Below, piece after piece: positions 45,524 through 47,071 of a stretch of DNA of 47,071 nucleotides. The stretch's first letter is position 1, and every line of letters begins with the position of its first letter. The notes under the pieces are model-generated. The model ran no database searches. It saw nothing but the letters and a program-made list of their open reading frames with translations, and had not been told where the DNA came from. The position numbers and the translations under genes are program-made. Origin of the DNA: Paenibacillus alkaliterrae (GTDB taxonomy: Bacteria > Bacillota > Bacilli > Paenibacillales > Paenibacillaceae); the NCBI RefSeq assembly GCF_021532375.1, contig NZ_JAKGAP010000039.1, forward strand, positions 1 to 47,071. The letters run 5' to 3'.

Positions 45524-45624
45524 AATCAATATTGATTGTTTAATCACCATCTATCTATAATTGTAAACAGAAACAGGATGTTTGCAATCGTTAACTGAAC
45601 GAGATTTGTTGATTAATCAACAAA
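45524..45624. promoter_or_regulatory. two palindromes upstream of the truncated TetR gene
   Basis: TTTGTTGATTAATCAACAAA (45605-45624) is a perfect 20-bp palindrome, 46 bp before the TetR start. AATCAATATTGATT (45524-45537) is a second perfect palindrome. Both contain TGATT/AATCA halves. They are likely operators of this TetR copy in the spacer shared with the divergent AKR remnant. The rest of 45455-45670 has no gene. Confidence 0.55.
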
Positions 45625-45670
45625 ATCATTAAAAGTATTAATTATTTAAGAAAATTTGGTGGAATTTACG

Positions 45671-45872
45671 ATGGCAAAAGTGGATCGGAGAATTCTTAAA
45701 TCACAAGAATCGATGAAAAAGGCTGTCATTGAGCTGATGACTGAAAAAAACTTCGATGACATTACAATTCAGGATATTGCCGACCGGGCAAACATTAACC
45801 GCGGAACCATTTATCTTCATTATCAGGACAAATTTGATTTATTGGATAAACTCATAGAAACACACATTAATG
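45671..45872 (+). pseudogene. TetR-family regulator truncated by an IS66-type end
   Basis: ATG 45671 follows GGTGG and opens MAKVDRRILKSQESMKKAVIELM, then ITIQDIADRANINRGTIYLHYQDKFDLLDKLIETHIN. This is the complete helix-turn-helix domain. After about residue 67 the sequence is replaced by the GTAAGCGTC end of an IS66-type element; the frame runs on through IS sequence to 45979 as meaningless residues. The ligand-binding half is absent from the window. A product, if made, could still bind DNA but would lack its dimer and sensor domain. Confidence 0.88.
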
Positions 45873-46017
45873 GTAAGCGTCAAATCCCACACACATGGAA
45901 GTCATCCTTATCTCATGACAATATGAATATAGCGCTCACGCGAGGAATAGATACGGACAACGAAGCAGGGGATGCCTAATAGCCCTCCGATAGACAAGGG
46001 AGGGCCGTCAGATTACC

Positions 46018-46197
46018 TTATTTCGAGAATAAACGGCAGATCAGCGGCAAGGATGTCGACCAGGGGGCCAGCTTGCCTAACACTTCGGGATCTGCCAGCT
46101 GCGGCAACTGCTCAAACAGATGCTGCAAGTAGACCTGCGGCTTGAGATCATTTGCCTTCGCCGTTTCCACGACACTGTAGATGATTGCGCTGGCCTC
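46018..46197 (-). pseudogene. IS66 TnpC transposase tail, minus-strand copy
   Basis: Reading from the junction: ASAIIYSVVETAKANDLKPQVYLQHLFEQLPQLADPEVLGKLAPW and LPLICRLFSK, then a stop at 46018. This is the conserved C-terminus of IS66-type transposases. All catalytic residues are upstream and absent. Confidence 0.8.
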
Positions 46198-46394
46198 GTG
46201 GTGCGAAGGCTAGTGCCATTATTTACAGTCTTGTGGAGACGGCTAAGGCGAATTCGCTCAATCCATACATGTACCTAAAGCATCTGTTTGAAGTCATGCC
46301 TCAGTTACCTGATGCGACGGATCCCGAGGCGTTGGCAAAGCTAGCACCTTGGTACCCCTCCTTGCCTTTAACTTGCCGTATTTTTTCAAAATAA
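46198..46394 (+). pseudogene. IS66 TnpC transposase tail, plus-strand copy
   Basis: Reading: RGAKASAIIYSLVETAKANSLNPYMYLKHLFEVMPQLPD, then LAKLAPWYPSLPLTCRIFSK and a stop at 46394. It differs clearly from the minus copy at protein level (SLNPYMYLKHLFEVMPQLPDATD against DLKPQVYLQHLFEQLPQLAD), so it comes from a different IS66 element rather than an inverted duplication of the same one. Confidence 0.8.
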
Positions 46395-46570
46395 GATGCC
46401 CAGCCTCTCTTCCTAAACGGATAGAGGTTATTTGGCGTTGGCAGACTTATGTCTCCGTGCGCTGTAATGTCCAATTCAGATGTTTTCATTCTCACACATA
46501 CTCGGATGTCATTCTAGGTGTGCTGGATTTGACGCTTACATTACAATAACCACAGGTATCAATGGGGACT

Positions 46571-46610
46571 AAAAAAGATGACCCCTGTACAGTACAGGAA
46601 TCATCTTTTG
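46571..46610. terminator. bidirectional terminator-like hairpin
   Basis: AAAAGATGA pairs with TCATCTTTT, and the inner CCTGTAC pairs with GTACAGG, with A-run and T-run at the outer ends. It follows the IS66 remnant and precedes the end of the small minus-strand gene. Confidence 0.65.
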
Positions 46611-46683
46611 TCGGCTGCCTAATTCAACACTCTTTTTTTTAAGTGTCCTTGACAAGGGGTCCAGACCATTTCTCCTTTTGTTT

Positions 46684-46956
46684 CTATTCCAATAACTTGA
46701 ATTTTCTAACAACAAAGTTACTGACCTCGAGCGCCGATAAATCTGCATGTTTGATTTGCTGAAGAAATTGATCCGCTACTTCGGCTGATTCCAGTTGAAG
46801 CAGAAATCCGTGAGTATCACCTCCGGATTCTACGTCATTAAAAAAGGTGATATTTATGAAACCGGGGACTACCTCGTATTGACTTCTAACTGCGTACGCC
46901 ATCGTCCGAGTCTCTTCTGTTTTACTTGTAGTAAACTCCAATAATATTCCGTGCAT
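46684..46956 (-). CDS. small hypothetical protein, possibly ABM-like
   Basis: The protein has 90 residues. GGAGGTG lies seven bases before ATG 46956, so it looks genuine. The pattern of strands and helices (EVVPGFINITFFNDVESGGD, HGFLLQLESAEVADQFLQQI) suggests a small ferredoxin-like alpha/beta barrel of the kind seen in antibiotic-biosynthesis-monooxygenase (ABM) proteins, but no diagnostic motif is present. Its partner genes are beyond the right edge. Confidence 0.65.
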   Translation of the reverse strand: MHGILLEFTTSKTEETRTMAYAVRSQYEVVPGFINITFFNDVESGGDTHGFLLQLESAEVADQFLQQIKHADLSALEVSNFVVRKFKLLE

Positions 46957-47029
46957 TCAATGCACCTCCCTTTGATATATAGTCGGCAATAAAGTTACGG
47001 AAAATATTGCTAGATACAGAACCTACCAT

Positions 47030-47071
47030 ATTGTATAGTATACTCAACCACTCATTGGTCGGAGGTACGAT
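47030..47071 (+). promoter_or_regulatory. possible promoter and ribosome binding site of a gene off the right edge
   Basis: TATAGT and TATACT boxes lie at 47034-47044. GGAGG occurs at 47061-47065, and the window ends in AT, which could be the first two bases of ATG. If so, a plus-strand gene divergent from 46684-46956 begins here. Confidence 0.35.

Larger units (their letters stand above)
45873..46538. mobile_element. two IS66-type 3-prime ends fused head to head
   Basis: The unit is bounded by a perfect 15-bp inverted repeat: GTAAGCGTCAAATCC at 45873-45887 and its complement at 46524-46538. GTAAGCG is typical of IS66-family ends. Inside are two copies of the last 55-65 codons of the TnpC transposase pointing outward in opposite directions (46018-46197 minus, 46198-46394 plus), meeting near 46197. 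The front of each element is missing. The flanking 8-mers (CATTAATG left, ATTACAAT right) do not match, so this is not one insertion with a target duplication. A small hairpin at about 45985-46009 lies in the left tail. Confidence 0.75.

Noticed and set aside
45865..46546. Single IS66 insertion with 8-bp target duplication
   Set aside because: The left flank CATTAATG and right flank ATTACAAT do not match, and the inside holds two opposite transposase tails, so it is not one simple insertion.
1..47071. CRISPR arrays, tRNA or rRNA genes, prophage modules
   Set aside because: No regularly spaced repeats, no cloverleaf with a CCA end, no conserved rRNA stretches and no phage structural genes were recognised on reading both strands.
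30573..47071. A novel defence island in the accessory part
   Set aside because: The intact genes are ordinary exporters, reductases, a cupin and a repair glycosylase. Candidates such as the P-loop kinase and the recombinase are fragments, so the sequence does not support a defence system.

Overview
The window reads as chromosome of a spore-forming, low-to-mid GC Gram-positive of the Paenibacillus/Cohnella type. Supporting signs are strong GGAGG ribosome binding sites, lplB/lplC-like sugar permeases paired with YesM/YesN-like two-component systems, many plant-polysaccharide glycoside hydrolases, and a fragment of a sigma-K-like sporulation factor. By eye, the first 29 kb is richer in GC and mostly intact. 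The last 17 kb is AT-richer and heavily decayed. I saw no rRNA, tRNA or CRISPR array.

Region A (1-9.2 kb, all minus strand) is an ABC sugar-uptake operon: two permeases, a histidine kinase, an AraC-type response regulator and a lipoprotein binding protein. A decayed heparinase II/III gene and the N-terminal part of a large uncharacterised protein follow and run off the left edge.

Region B (9.5-29.3 kb) is a pectin side-chain (arabinan/rhamnogalacturonan) utilisation locus. It holds a DUF5060-type glycosidase, a divergent GH51 arabinofuranosidase, an esterase, a second binding protein with two permeases, a second YesN/YesM pair, GH3, GH78 rhamnosidase and GH105 unsaturated rhamnogalacturonyl hydrolase, with a divergent AraC regulator at 29.6 kb. 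Four promoters in it share one architecture: two GTCG half-sites exactly 22 bp apart, and a -10 box 32-33 bp beyond the proximal half-site. I infer a regulon of the AraC-type response regulator at 18975-20582.

Region C (30.5-47 kb) is accessory DNA. Intact genes are an AlkD-like DNA glycosylase, two MFS exporters, a TetR regulator, an aldo/keto reductase, a carboxymuconolactone decarboxylase-family protein, a cupin, two tandem DUF606 membrane proteins and a small unknown protein. Between them lie many broken genes: EamA, MBL hydrolase, SDR, AraC, zinc alcohol dehydrogenase, a zeta-toxin-like kinase, sigma-K, serine recombinase, two further TetR copies, a second AKR, an IS110 transposase and two IS66 tails fused head to head. 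Several share one defect: the start of the gene is joined directly to its middle or end, with the piece between missing. Two MerR-type promoters (19-bp spacer with dyad) drive the MFS/AKR/CMD/SDR operon and the alcohol dehydrogenase remnant, but no merR gene is in the window.
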